Below the pieces are notes generated by a model that was not told where the DNA came from, searched no databases, and saw only the letters and a list, made by a program, of their open reading frames with translations. A stretch of DNA of 27,707 nt from CAZEVY01 sp964515555 (lineage in GTDB: Bacteria > Acidobacteriota > Terriglobia > Bryobacterales > Bryobacteraceae): positions 1 to 27,707 of the forward strand of contig CAZEVY010000071.1 of NCBI GenBank assembly GCA_964515555.1, read 5' to 3'. Of this stretch, positions 9,435-17,420 are shown one piece after another (the stretch's first letter is position 1; every line of letters begins with the position of its first letter). Made by a program: the position numbers and the translations under genes.

Positions 9435-10319
9435 CTACCTCGGCGAATCCTCCGCCGACAGGTCGCCGAGAGCGTACTGAATCCCCGCCAGAAAATGCTC
9501 CAGCAGCGCCGCGTTCGAGAAGATCGGCGCGCCGTGGCCCAGCGTGCTGTAGAACACGCGGCCCTTCTCGTAGCGGCGCACCCAGCTGACTGGAAAATCC
9601 AAGTCTTTCTGGCGGACCGGAAGGACGCGCCGCCTTGGCGACAGCCCCGTTTTCTCCACGTCGATGCTCAGCAGCACGCGCATCCGGTCGCGAATGGTCG
9701 GCTCCTGAAGCTGGAAGGCCTGGTCGGCGATCTGGAATTCCTTCCCTCCGAAAGCCGCGTTGATCGGATTCCTCGGATCGTCGATGCGGATTGTCATCGC
9801 CTCGCCGTTCCAGGGGTGGCCGCCGTTCTCGGTCCCGCCGAGCATCTGGCCGAAGGCGGGCCACTGATCGTATTTCGGATACTGCACGAACGTCGCGATG
9901 GCGTCGTGGATGCCGACGAATCCCTTCCCTCCCGCGATGAAGCCGAGTAACGACCGTTTCAGCTCCTCGTCCTCGAACAGCACGCCGACCGTGTTTAGAA
10001 AACAGATCGTGTCGAACTGCCGGATCTTATCCGGGCGGAACATCTCGATGTCGTCGGAGAAGACGGCCTCGTAGGCGCCGGTGCGCGCGCCCATCTGCCC
10101 GATTGCGTAGTTCGACACCGGAATTGTCGAGTACGAACTGCCCCGCCAGGGCTTCCCGTCGCGCATGTTCAGGTTGCTGACCAGCATGCGCCGCGGCTGC
10201 CTGGGCTTCGCCGCCGCGCGTTTCGGGATGGCGGCGTCGACCAGCTGCTTCTGCTCGGCGGTCGGCTCCTGAGCGGCGAGAATCGAGCACAGGATCGCGG
10301 CAAGTGCGGGCAGTCGCAT
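9435..10319 (-). CDS. ThuA-like domain protein, exported
   Basis: A 294-residue protein with signal peptide MRLPALAAILCSILAAQ. The ThuA-like fold, related to class I glutamine amidotransferases, spans ~44-290, with the typical strand-turn GKGFVGIH at 131-138 and the later segments ENGGHPW and GRVFYSTLGH. ThuA-type proteins take part in disaccharide and 3-keto-sugar metabolism, although the catalytic chemistry of the secreted versions is poorly defined. It is divergent from a TonB-dependent receptor and close to a DUF1080 protein, genes often found with ThuA, so a periplasmic carbohydrate role is inferred. ATG 10319 starts the signal peptide and has TGCTACCCT 6 bases upstream. Its stop lies 4 bases from that of the convergent TIG gene. 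Confidence 0.88.
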   Translation of the reverse strand: MRLPALAAILCSILAAQEPTAEQKQLVDAAIPKRAAAKPRQPRRMLVSNLNMRDGKPWRGSSYSTIPVSNYAIGQMGARTGAYEAVFSDDIEMFRPDKIRQFDTICFLNTVGVLFEDEELKRSLLGFIAGGKGFVGIHDAIATFVQYPKYDQWPAFGQMLGGTENGGHPWNGEAMTIRIDDPRNPINAAFGGKEFQIADQAFQLQEPTIRDRMRVLLSIDVEKTGLSPRRRVLPVRQKDLDFPVSWVRRYEKGRVFYSTLGHGAPIFSNAALLEHFLAGIQYALGDLSAEDSPR

Positions 10320-10325
10320 GGCCAC

Positions 10326-10334
10326 AGGGTAGCA
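10326..10334 (-). promoter_or_regulatory. Extended -10 (TGCTACCCT) of ThuA-like gene
   Basis: TGN-TANNNT on the minus strand, ending 6 bases before the ATG at 10319. No ribosome site is present, so a leaderless mRNA is predicted. Confidence 0.5.
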
Positions 10335-10372
10335 GGCGGCGCCGTTTCCACCGGGTCCGCCGCCGCGAGTTT

Positions 10373-10388
10373 GTCCCATTAACGGGAC
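10373..10388. promoter_or_regulatory. Palindrome, candidate operator between thuA-like and TonB-receptor genes
   Basis: GTCCCATTAACGGGAC: 5-base perfect arms GTCCC/GGGAC around a TTAA core with one mismatch pair. It lies 42-55 bases upstream of the thuA -10 and 16 bases upstream of the receptor's candidate -35, a position from which a dimeric regulator could control both genes. The regulator is unknown. Confidence 0.5.
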
Positions 10389-10404
10389 GTTATCTCGTCG
10401 CCCC

Positions 10405-10435
10405 TTGAACTTTCGACGGCGACCAACACTATACT
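10405..10435 (+). promoter_or_regulatory. Candidate sigma-70-type promoter of TonB-dependent receptor
   Basis: TTGAAC (10405-10410) and TATACT (10430-10435), separated by 19 bases, which is longer than the optimal 17. It would give an untranslated leader of about 80 bases ending in a good ribosome site. Confidence 0.4.
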
Positions 10436-10522
10436 GGCCTTACCGCTGAGGGGGGCCTCGTGCGCTCGATCCAGCTTCGCGAGCGGCTTCCGTCGGCCGG
10501 TTTCGTTCGAGGGAGGTCAGCC

Positions 10523-13500
10523 ATGAACCAGGGTCGGTTTGTGAGGTTAATCGCGATCGCCGGCGCCCTGTGCCTTACCGCGCTCGCGCCCGCCCAGAGC
10601 AACTTCGCGACGGTCACCGGAGTGGTCACGGACGCCTCAGGCGCCGCCGTGCCGAACGCCAAGCTGGAAGCCGTCAACGCGGCGACCAACTATCGCTACA
10701 CCGGCGAGTCGGACGCCAGCGGCGCCTACACGATCGTCAACCTGCTCGAAGGGACCTACCGCATAAAGGTGACGGCGACCGGTTTCCAGGAGCAGCTCAT
10801 CGACAACCTGGCTCTGCAAAGCCGCGATCTGCGCCGCATCGACGTCAAGATGAATGTCGGCACGGTGTCGACCACCGTCGAGGTGACCGGCGAGTCGGCG
10901 CTGATCGAGACCGAGACGGCCCGCGTCTCCGACATCAAGGAGCGCGTTGTGCTGCGCGCCCTTCCCCTGACCCTGCGGCGCATTCACGACATCTGGGCCT
11001 TGCAGGCGGGGGCCTATAACGGCCGGCTCGGAGGGAGCCGCAATAAGCAGCGCGACTTTTCATTCGACGGCGTGACTCTTTCGTCGGCCACCGGCGGCCA
11101 GACCACAGGCGTCATGACCGACCGCACCGAGGCCTACGAGGAGGTGCGCATCGACGTCGCCGGCACCACCGCCGAGTTCGCCGGCATCGGCCAGGTCGCG
11201 ATCACCACGCGATCGGGCGCCAACCAGGTTCACGGCTCGGCGTTCAACTACTACCAGACTCCGCGGCTGATCTCGCGCAATCCGTTCTCGCAAGTCGGAA
11301 CCGGAAGCGTGGAGCACATCCCGGGATTCTCGGTCGGCGGCCCGGTATGGATTCCCAAGGTCTACAACGGCCGCGACAGAACGTTCTTCTTCACGTCGTT
11401 CGAGTCCGAGCGCCTGGGCAGCCCGAACCGCACGAACCGGCAGCTCTCGGTCCCGCTCGAATCCTGGCGGCGAGGCGACTTCTCGCGGCTGCTGCCCGGC
11501 ACGGTGATCCGCGACCCGTTCAACGGCAACGCCCCGTTTCCGGGCAACATCATTCCGGCCGGCCGCATCAACTCGATCGCTTCGAAGATGCAGACCCGCT
11601 ACCCCGTGCCCAACTTCGGCGACACCACAGTCTTTTCGCCGCAGAACTGGCGCGAGCTCCAGTTGACCGACAAGCACAAGAACCCGACCTTCACCGCGCG
11701 CCTGGACCACCGCTTCTCCGACAAGACTTTCATGTTCGCGCGCCTGACCGAGATCTACTGGACCCAGGACGCACGCGACGGCAACGGAATGCCCTACTAC
11801 GGCTGGACCACCGCCTATCGCCACGATCGCGCCGTCAACGCCAACTTCACCCACGTCTTCAGCCCCAAGGTGGTCGCCGAGATCCGCTGGGGATACGCCT
11901 TCGACATCACGCCGAGCAAAGGGCAGATCAATGGATTGCAGGATATCCGCGATCTCGGACTCACCGGACTCGCGCCGGGACTTCCCGACCTGCCCGGCTC
12001 CTTCGCCGTAAGCTTCTCGACCGGCGGCTTCACCGGCCTCAACTCGAACGGTTTCTGCGATCCCTGCAACTACAACCTCAAACAGCACTACCAGGGACAC
12101 GTAAGCTGGTTCCGCGGACGCCATGCCATGAAGTTCGGCTACGACATCGGTGCCGGCTTCTTCAAAGACTATCGCCAGGGCGCGGCGCTCTGGGGCGCGC
12201 ACAGCTACTCGAACCGCTTCTCCAACCATCCGTATTCGGATTTTCTGCTGGGCCTGCCGACCACCGCTTCGCGCGACTACCCGGCGGTGCTCCAGCATCA
12301 GAAGACGCGCGACTACGCATTCTTCATCGCCGACGAGTTTAAGGCCAGCCCGCGGCTGACGCTGAACATCGGCATGCGCTACGAGATCAAGCCGGGCTTC
12401 ACGACGCCGACGGATCGCATGTCGATGTTCGATATCGGCTCCGGCAAGATCGTGGTTCCCGACGGCGCCGCCAATCAGGTCAGTTCGCTGATGCCGCGCG
12501 GTTATGTCGACATCGTCGAAGCCAGCTCGCTCGGCCTGCCCAGCCGCGCGCTGATCCGGACGGATCGCAACAACTTCGCACCGCGCTTCGGCTTCGCCTA
12601 CCGGCCCTGGGGCAATCGGACGGTGTTCCGGGGCGGCGCCGGCGTCTATTACGACTTCACGCCGCGCGGTCTCAGCTTCGAGAATGTCCCCTTCCGCATC
12701 ACCGAGCCGTCCTTCACCAATCCGGCGACGAATCCGACCGTGGTGCTGCCGCTGGTGTTCCCGACCGCCGGCGTGGCCGGCCCGACGACCATCACCATTC
12801 CGACCGCGGTGAACCCCGGCATCCGCATCCCCTACAGCTTGCAGTTCACCTTCACCGTGGAGCGCCAGCAGTGGGACATCGGCTGGCGCGCTTCCTATAT
12901 CGGCACCAGCACGCGGCAGGGCGTCTGGACCTATGACTTCAACCAGCCGGTCGCCGACACCCGCACCTACATCAGCAAGCCGCGCGCGTTCCCGAACTAT
13001 CCGGGCATCAGCTACGCGACCAACGGCGCGGGCCACCAGTTCAACTCGCTGACCTTGGAGGCCGAGCGCGCTAACAAGGGCGGCTTCTACTGGCAGGCCT
13101 ACTTCTCGCTGGCCCGCGACATCGGCGATCTCGACGACGGCCAGTCGCCCGAGGACGCTTATAATCGCCAGCGCGAAAGGGCGGTGTGGCCCGACATTCC
13201 GAAGTATCGGTTCAACTTCAACACCGTCTACGAGCTGCCCTTCGGCAAAGGCCGGAAGCTGTGGGCGTCGACCAATCGCGTCGCCAGCGCACTGATCTCC
13301 AACTGGGAGTTGGGCGCCATCTACACCTTCCAGACCGGCACGTTCCTCACGCCGCTGTGGACCGGACCGGATCCCACGGGCACGCGCTTCACGGCATCCG
13401 CGACCGCGCCCCAGGTGACGATTCGACCGAACCACTTGCGCGATGGCAATCTCGACGTTCGCACGCCACAGCGCTGGTTCGACGCGTCGGCGTTCGGCGC

Positions 13501-13786
13501 GCCGTCGCCGGGGGCGTTCGGCACGGCGGCCAAGGGCGTCATCTACGGCCCTGGCTGGAATATCATCCACGGCAGCCTGCACAAGTACGTCAACCTCGGC
13601 GAGCGGGCCCGGTTGCGGCTGGGCTGCACGACCTCGAACGTCGCCAATCACCCGCACTACACCGACCCGGCGATGAACATCGCGACCCCGGCGACGGTGG
13701 CGACCATCACCGGCGTGCGCGCGCTGGGCGACATCGACAAAGGCCAGCCGCGCGTGTTCCAGTTAACGCTTCGCCTCGACTGGTAG
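10523..13786 (+). CDS. TonB-dependent receptor, Oar-like, with carboxypeptidase-regulatory N-terminal domain
   Basis: A 1087-residue outer-membrane protein. The signal peptide (to about residue 25, ending APAQS) is followed by a CarboxypepD_reg-like beta-sandwich at 28-~110 (ATVTGVVTDASGAAVPNAK ... GAYTIVNLLEGTYRIKV), a plug domain at roughly 120-230 (VSDIKERVVLRALPL ... GAYNGRLGG), and a long beta-barrel rich in aromatic strand ends. It finishes ...LTLRLDW, the terminal aromatic expected of a BamA substrate. Such Oar-type receptors are abundant in Acidobacteriota and probably import large or glycan-derived ligands using TonB energy. The ligand is unknown. GGGAGG sits 6 bases before ATG 10523, which begins the signal peptide. 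Its divergent partner is the ThuA-like gene, and a DUF1080 gene follows 99 bases downstream. Confidence 0.92.
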   Translation: MNQGRFVRLIAIAGALCLTALAPAQSNFATVTGVVTDASGAAVPNAKLEAVNAATNYRYTGESDASGAYTIVNLLEGTYRIKVTATGFQEQLIDNLALQSRDLRRIDVKMNVGTVSTTVEVTGESALIETETARVSDIKERVVLRALPLTLRRIHDIWALQAGAYNGRLGGSRNKQRDFSFDGVTLSSATGGQTTGVMTDRTEAYEEVRIDVAGTTAEFAGIGQVAITTRSGANQVHGSAFNYYQTPRLISRNPFSQVGTGSVEHIPGFSVGGPVWIPKVYNGRDRTFFFTSFESERLGSPNRTNRQLSVPLESWRRGDFSRLLPGTVIRDPFNGNAPFPGNIIPAGRINSIASKMQTRYPVPNFGDTTVFSPQNWRELQLTDKHKNPTFTARLDHRFSDKTFMFARLTEIYWTQDARDGNGMPYYGWTTAYRHDRAVNANFTHVFSPKVVAEIRWGYAFDITPSKGQINGLQDIRDLGLTGLAPGLPDLPGSFAVSFSTGGFTGLNSNGFCDPCNYNLKQHYQGHVSWFRGRHAMKFGYDIGAGFFKDYRQGAALWGAHSYSNRFSNHPYSDFLLGLPTTASRDYPAVLQHQKTRDYAFFIADEFKASPRLTLNIGMRYEIKPGFTTPTDRMSMFDIGSGKIVVPDGAANQVSSLMPRGYVDIVEASSLGLPSRALIRTDRNNFAPRFGFAYRPWGNRTVFRGGAGVYYDFTPRGLSFENVPFRITEPSFTNPATNPTVVLPLVFPTAGVAGPTTITIPTAVNPGIRIPYSLQFTFTVERQQWDIGWRASYIGTSTRQGVWTYDFNQPVADTRTYISKPRAFPNYPGISYATNGAGHQFNSLTLEAERANKGGFYWQAYFSLARDIGDLDDGQSPEDAYNRQRERAVWPDIPKYRFNFNTVYELPFGKGRKLWASTNRVASALISNWELGAIYTFQTGTFLTPLWTGPDPTGTRFTASATAPQVTIRPNHLRDGNLDVRTPQRWFDASAFGAPSPGAFGTAAKGVIYGPGWNIIHGSLHKYVNLGERARLRLGCTTSNVANHPHYTDPAMNIATPATVATITGVRALGDIDKGQPRVFQLTLRLDW

Positions 13787-13802
13787 CGTTGGCTCGTGGG
13801 GC

Positions 13803-13869
13803 GGCGCTCCAGCGCCTGGCGGGCCTCCAGGCCCGCTCTTGAGTAAGAGGGCCTCCAGGCCCGCTTCTT
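13803..13869. repeat. Three CTCC-centred hairpins in tandem
   Basis: GGCGCT-CC-AGCGCC (13803-13816), GCGGGCCT-CC-AGGCCCGC (13819-13836) and GGGCCT-CC-AGGCCC (13849-13862) are perfect inverted repeats sharing the centre CTCCAG but differing in their arms. The last two also form a direct repeat, each followed by a GCTCTT/GCTTCTT tail. They fill most of the space between the receptor stop and the DUF1080 start. They could act as transcription terminators or be REP-like elements. Confidence 0.7.
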
Positions 13870-13873
13870 GGTG

Positions 13874-13879
13874 CACAAT
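13874..13879 (+). promoter_or_regulatory. Weak -10 candidate of DUF1080 gene
   Basis: CACAAT, 6 bases before the ATG at 13886. It lacks the initial T of a good -10 but sits at the spacing seen before other genes here that lack a Shine-Dalgarno sequence. Confidence 0.25.
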
Positions 13880-13885
13880 AGACCC

Positions 13886-15061
13886 ATGCTCACCCGGACC
13901 GCGATCGTCCTGCTCTCCGCGGCCACGCTCGCCGCGCAGCCCAACACGCTCACCCCCAAGGAATCCGCCGACGGCTGGATTCTCCTGTTCGACGGCGAAT
14001 CCCTCTTCGGCTGGACGCCGCACGGCGGCGCCAAGTGGAGCGTCGCCGGGGGCGCCATCGTCGCCGACGCCGGCGAATCCGGCTGGCTGCGCCACAACAG
14101 CTACTTCGGCGACTACGTGCTGCGATGCGAGTTCCGCACCGCCGCCGACGGCAACAGCGGCATCTTCCTGCGCTCGGCGATCGAGGGCGCGCCGCACCTG
14201 ACCGGCTACGAACTCCAGATCTGGGATCAGCATCCGAAGTTCCCCACCGGGAGCCTGGTGAACTACATCGCCGGCCTTCCGGCGAAGATCAAGGCGGACG
14301 CCTGGAACACTTACGAGATTCGACTCGAAGGCGACCACTTCGTCGTCACTCTCAACGGCGCGAAAGTGCTCGACGCTCGCGACGGGCGCTCGCGCGCCGG
14401 CCACGTCGGGCTGCAATTCAACAAGGACAAGAAGATCGAGTTCCGAAGCGTGAAGCTTCAGCCGCTCGGCCTGAAGCCCCTGTTCAACGGCCGCGACTTG
14501 GCGGGGTGGCGCAAGGTCGACCCGCCGAAGCCGCCGGCGGCGCCGCCCGAGTGGGGCGTGCGTGGCGGCGTGCTCCACGTCGAGAAGGGTCCGGGGCAAC
14601 TGGAGACTGAAGGCACGTGGGACGACTTCGTGCTGCAACTCGATGTGCGCGCCAACTCCGAGGACCCCAAGCGTCATCCCAACAGCGGCGTCTTCCTGCG
14701 CGGCGACCCCAACGGCTATTGGACCGGCTACGAGTCGCAGATCCGCAACGAGTTTCAGGGCGAGGACCGCACCAAGCCGGTCGACTTCGGAACCGGCGGC
14801 ATTTATCGGTTCCAGCCGGCGCGGAAAGTCGTCGGCACCGACAACCAGTTCTTTACGAAGACCGTGGTCGCGCGGGGCCGGCACCTCGCGGTCTGGGTGG
14901 ACGGCTACCCGGTGTCGGACCTCGAAGACACGAATCCCGAGGGGAAGTCCGTGCGGCAGAAAGAGGCGGTGCTCAAGCCCGGCGCCATCAGCTTGCAGGC
15001 GCACGATCCGACGACGAATCTCGACTTCCGGAACATCCGCCTGGCGCCGCTGCCCAAGTAG
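13886..15061 (+). CDS. Secreted protein with two DUF1080 (3-keto-disaccharide hydrolase-type) domains
   Basis: A 391-residue exported protein (signal MLTRTAIVLLSAATLAAQ) with two tandem copies of the DUF1080 jelly-roll domain, at about 29-193 and 195-390. Each opens with the family signature, LLFDGESLFGW in the first and PLFNGRDLAGW in the second. Matching internal motifs follow: NSGIFLRSAIEG with GYELQIWDQ, and NSGVFLRGDPNG with GYESQIRNEF. DUF1080 members hydrolyse 3-keto-glycosides or bind glycans; which copy is active here cannot be told. It probably acts in the periplasm or outside the cell on sugars, consistent with the nearby receptor and ThuA-like genes. Hairpin repeats lie on both sides. 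ATG 13886 is chosen for the signal peptide; no ribosome site is visible. Confidence 0.9.
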   Translation: MLTRTAIVLLSAATLAAQPNTLTPKESADGWILLFDGESLFGWTPHGGAKWSVAGGAIVADAGESGWLRHNSYFGDYVLRCEFRTAADGNSGIFLRSAIEGAPHLTGYELQIWDQHPKFPTGSLVNYIAGLPAKIKADAWNTYEIRLEGDHFVVTLNGAKVLDARDGRSRAGHVGLQFNKDKKIEFRSVKLQPLGLKPLFNGRDLAGWRKVDPPKPPAAPPEWGVRGGVLHVEKGPGQLETEGTWDDFVLQLDVRANSEDPKRHPNSGVFLRGDPNGYWTGYESQIRNEFQGEDRTKPVDFGTGGIYRFQPARKVVGTDNQFFTKTVVARGRHLAVWVDGYPVSDLEDTNPEGKSVRQKEAVLKPGAISLQAHDPTTNLDFRNIRLAPLPK

Positions 15062-15070
15062 CCCGGTGGG

Positions 15071-15088
15071 GCCGCCCTCCAGGGCGGC
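15071..15088. repeat. CTCC-centred hairpin downstream of DUF1080 gene
   Basis: GCCGCCCT-CC-AGGGCGGC, perfect 8-base arms with a CC centre, 10 bases after the DUF1080 stop. It has the same design as the three hairpins upstream of the gene, with different arms. Confidence 0.7.
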
Positions 15089-15091
15089 GCT

Positions 15092-15122
15092 CGACCCTCC
15101 GGGTCGCGTTGTTTTTTTTTTT
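15092..15122 (+). terminator. Probable intrinsic terminator after DUF1080 gene
   Basis: Stem CGACCC/GGGTCG with a 3-base loop (15092-15106), followed after CGCGTTG by an unbroken run of 11 T (15112-15122). The T-run is unusual for such G+C-rich DNA. The gap between stem and T-run is slightly long for a classical Rho-independent terminator. Confidence 0.55.
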
Positions 15123-15150
15123 CGTTGCGCCCCACCCTTGCGACCCGCCG

Positions 15151-15156
15151 TATAAT
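15151..15156 (+). promoter_or_regulatory. Consensus -10 box (TATAAT) of CDP-alcohol phosphatidyltransferase gene
   Basis: Perfect TATAAT, 10 bases before the ATG at 15167, with no Shine-Dalgarno sequence between. The mRNA would begin within a few bases of the start codon. No convincing -35 is seen at 16-18 bases. Confidence 0.6.
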
Positions 15157-15166
15157 ATGTGATCGA

Positions 15167-15802
15167 ATGACGTTCACTCGCGCCATCGGCAAGGCCTGCG
15201 ACCGGATTGTCGTCCTGATCGTGCGCGCCCTGGCGCTTTCGCGCATCAGCCCCAACGCCCTCACCTTCATCGGGCTGATGATCAACCTGGCGGGCGCGTT
15301 CCTGCTCTCGCAGGGCCGATTCCTGGCGGCCGGCTTCGTCATCATCGGCGCCGGCATCTTCGACCTGGTCGACGGTCGTGTAGCGCGCGAGACCAACCGC
15401 GTCACCCGCTTCGGCGGCTTCTTCGATTCCGTGCTCGACCGCTACTCGGACCTGTGCCTGCTCATCGGATTGCTGGTCTACTACGGCAGCATCAACCGTC
15501 CGCTGTATGTCGTGCTCACCGCGGTCGTCATGACCGGGACGGTGCTCACCAGTTACGCGCGGTCGCGCGCCGAGAACATTATTCCGAGCTGCAAAGTGGG
15601 CTTCATGGAGCGGCCCGAGCGCGTGGTGCTGCTGATCATCGGGTGCCTGGCCGATCGCATGGCGGCGGTGTTATGGGTGGTCGCCGTGCTCTCGAATCTC
15701 ACGGTGATTCACCGCATGATCTTCACCTGGCAGGAAGCGAAGCGCCTCGAGGACGCGCAGCTTCGCCCCGCGCCCCACGACGTCGCGCCGCGCCGCGACT
15801 GA
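15167..15802 (+). CDS. CDP-alcohol phosphatidyltransferase family membrane enzyme
   Basis: A 211-residue integral membrane protein that joins a CDP-activated lipid to an alcohol in phospholipid synthesis. The complete family signature DxxDGxxAR(x8)GxxxDxxxD is present: Asp66, Asp69, Gly70, Ala73, Arg74, Gly83, Asp87 and Asp91, in DLVDGRVARETN ... GGFFDSVLDRYSD. These aspartates bind the catalytic metal and the CDP group. About six hydrophobic helices are visible. The acceptor alcohol (glycerol phosphate, inositol phosphate or another) cannot be assigned. ATG 15167 gives a family-typical N-terminus. The next gene starts one base after its stop, so the two form an operon. Confidence 0.93.
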   Translation: MTFTRAIGKACDRIVVLIVRALALSRISPNALTFIGLMINLAGAFLLSQGRFLAAGFVIIGAGIFDLVDGRVARETNRVTRFGGFFDSVLDRYSDLCLLIGLLVYYGSINRPLYVVLTAVVMTGTVLTSYARSRAENIIPSCKVGFMERPERVVLLIIGCLADRMAAVLWVVAVLSNLTVIHRMIFTWQEAKRLEDAQLRPAPHDVAPRRD

Positions 15803-15803
15803 T

Positions 15804-16616
15804 ATGCGCGCACTCGCGCTGATCGCCGCGGCCGCCGCACTCGCACAATCGCCCGAGGAAATCGTACGCCGCTCGGTGGAGCGCGACCAGCGCAACTGGG
15901 AGCTGCTGCGCGAGTACACGTTCCTCCAGGAGGCTGTCGAGACCGGGCGGGACCGCGCGGGCGGCGTGAATAAACGGGAGTCGGAGACCCGCGAAATCTC
16001 GATCCTCTACGGCGAGCCTTATGACCGGCTGGTCCGGCGCAACGGGAAGCCGCTCTCGGAGAACGAGGAGAAGAAGGAGCGCGACAAACTCGAAAAGTTC
16101 ACCGCCAGGAGAGCCCGGGAAACACCAGCGCAGCGCGAGAAGCGGCTCGCCGATCTCCGCTCGGAGCGGGAGAAGCAGAGGGCGTTTCTCAAGGAGGTCC
16201 CCGAGGCGTTCACGTTTCGGCTCGCGGGCGAAGAGACCGTCGACAGCCGCGCCGTGTGGGTCGTCGAGGCGCTCCCGAGACCTGGATATCGCCCCAAAGA
16301 GCGGCGGGCCGGCGTCCTTTCGAAGATGCGCGGAAAACTGTGGATCGACAAGTCGGGGTTCGAGTGGGTGCGCGCCGAGGCGGATTTCATCGAGAACGCG
16401 CGTTTCGGCCTCGTTTTGTTTCGACTGGACAAGGGCAGCCGGGTCGAGTTCGAGCAGACGCGCGTCAACAACGAGATCTGGCTGCCGCGGCGCGTGCGCG
16501 TGCGGGCCGAGGGGCGAATCGGCATGCTGAAGAAGATGCGCTTCGAGGTCGACGTAGAGTATTCGGACTACCGCAAGTTTCAGACCGAGTCGCGCATCGT
16601 TGCCGCGGATCGCTGA
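15804..16616 (+). CDS. Secreted protein, LolA/outer-membrane-lipoprotein-sorting-like
   Basis: A 270-residue protein with signal peptide MRALALIAAAAALAQS. A charged, probably coiled helical stretch lies at ~75-130 (ENEEKKERDKLEKFTARRAR). The C-terminal half is a run of beta-strands (GKLWIDKSGFEWVRAEADF, RVEFEQTRVNNEIWLPRRV) that resembles the half-barrel of LolA/LppX-type lipid-handling proteins. The resemblance is inferred from strand pattern, not from a catalytic motif. It starts one base after the phosphatidyltransferase stop and is surely co-transcribed; the pairing suggests a role in envelope lipids. Convergent with acpS, 3 bases apart. Confidence 0.7.
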   Translation: MRALALIAAAAALAQSPEEIVRRSVERDQRNWELLREYTFLQEAVETGRDRAGGVNKRESETREISILYGEPYDRLVRRNGKPLSENEEKKERDKLEKFTARRARETPAQREKRLADLRSEREKQRAFLKEVPEAFTFRLAGEETVDSRAVWVVEALPRPGYRPKERRAGVLSKMRGKLWIDKSGFEWVRAEADFIENARFGLVLFRLDKGSRVEFEQTRVNNEIWLPRRVRVRAEGRIGMLKKMRFEVDVEYSDYRKFQTESRIVAADR

Positions 16617-16619
16617 ACT

Positions 16620-17000
16620 TCAGCCACCTTCCAGCACTACGAACGCCATGCCGAGATCCGCGGTGTGCGTCATCGAGAGGTGCACGTGTTTCACGCCGAG
16701 TTTGGCGGCGATCTCGGCGGCGCGGCCCGATAGGCGCAGCGTGGGGCGGCCGCTCGCGAGATTCGCGACCTCGAAGTCGTGCCACGTCACGCCGTGCTTC
16801 CAGCCCGTGCCGATCGCCTTCATCCCCGCCTCTTTGGCCGCGAAGCGCGCCGCGTAGCGCTCGTACTTGTTCACCTTGCGCTCGACGTAGGCGATCTCGC
16901 CGGGCGTATAGACGCGATCCGTGAAGCGCCGCCCGAAGCGTTCGACCGACTGGCGTATTCGCGCAACCTCCGCAAGGTCGACGCCCGTCCCGACGATCAT
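16620..17000 (-). CDS. acpS: Holo-[acyl-carrier-protein] synthase
   Basis: A 126-residue cytoplasmic enzyme that transfers 4'-phosphopantetheine from CoA to apo-ACP for fatty-acid synthesis. It has the two family motifs: MIVGTGVDLAEVARI with the Mg ligand Asp8, and RFAAKEAGMKAIGTG with Glu57 and Lys61. It ends with the conserved VHLSMTHTADLGMAFVV. The length matches trimeric AcpS proteins. The ATG overlaps the stop of nikR as ATGA, so translation is coupled to the nickel regulator, an unusual partner. Confidence 0.96.
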   Translation of the reverse strand: MIVGTGVDLAEVARIRQSVERFGRRFTDRVYTPGEIAYVERKVNKYERYAARFAAKEAGMKAIGTGWKHGVTWHDFEVANLASGRPTLRLSGRAAEIAAKLGVKHVHLSMTHTADLGMAFVVLEGG

Positions 17001-17413
17001 AAATCGTGTCCCGGGGAGGTGATCGTCAGCCGGCCGTGCTTTACGCCCTTGGTCGCGATCAGGGCGTCGGCGATGCGCCGCACGGCGCCCGCCTTGCCGC
17101 GCACTACCAGCACTTCGAGGCAATTGTCGTGATCCAGGTGCACGTGCAACGTCGAAAGCACGTTGTGAAAATGATCGTGCTGCAGATCGGTGAGGCGGTC
17201 GCCGAGCGTGCGCACGTGGTGGTCGTAGACCAGCGTAACGGTGCCGACCACCGGCGTGTCCGGCTTTTCCCAGGCCCGCTCTACCAGTTCGTCGCGGATC
17301 ATGTCGCGAAAGGCCTCGGAGCGGTTGGTGTAGCCCCGCTTGGCGATGAGGTCGTCGAACCTGGCGAGCAAATCCGAGTCGATCGCCACGCCGATGCGGC
17401 TGAGGTCGCCCAT
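16997..17413 (-). CDS. nikR: Nickel-responsive transcriptional regulator NikR
   Basis: A 138-residue ribbon-helix-helix DNA-binding protein with a C-terminal ACT-like nickel-sensing domain. The N-terminal RHH is SRIGVAIDSDLLARFDDLI ... NRSEAFRDMIRDEL. The four nickel ligands are all present with E. coli NikR spacing: His79, His90, His92 and Cys98 in HDHFHNVLSTLHVHLDHDNC. With Ni bound, such proteins repress nickel uptake or control nickel enzymes. No nickel transporter, hydrogenase or urease gene is in the window, so its targets lie elsewhere. Start 17413 is preferred over an in-frame ATG at 17422 because the latter overlaps the -10 box TATCAT. Confidence 0.93.
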   Translation of the reverse strand: MGDLSRIGVAIDSDLLARFDDLIAKRGYTNRSEAFRDMIRDELVERAWEKPDTPVVGTVTLVYDHHVRTLGDRLTDLQHDHFHNVLSTLHVHLDHDNCLEVLVVRGKAGAVRRIADALIATKGVKHGRLTITSPGHDL

Positions 17414-17420
17414 AACGGGC

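Noticed and set aside
11060..13657. An 865-codon open frame on the minus strand opposite the TonB-dependent receptor
   Set aside because: High G+C makes long antisense frames common. The plus strand encodes a complete receptor with signal peptide, plug, barrel and ribosome site; the antisense translation is Arg/Gly/Ala/Asp-rich with no domain.
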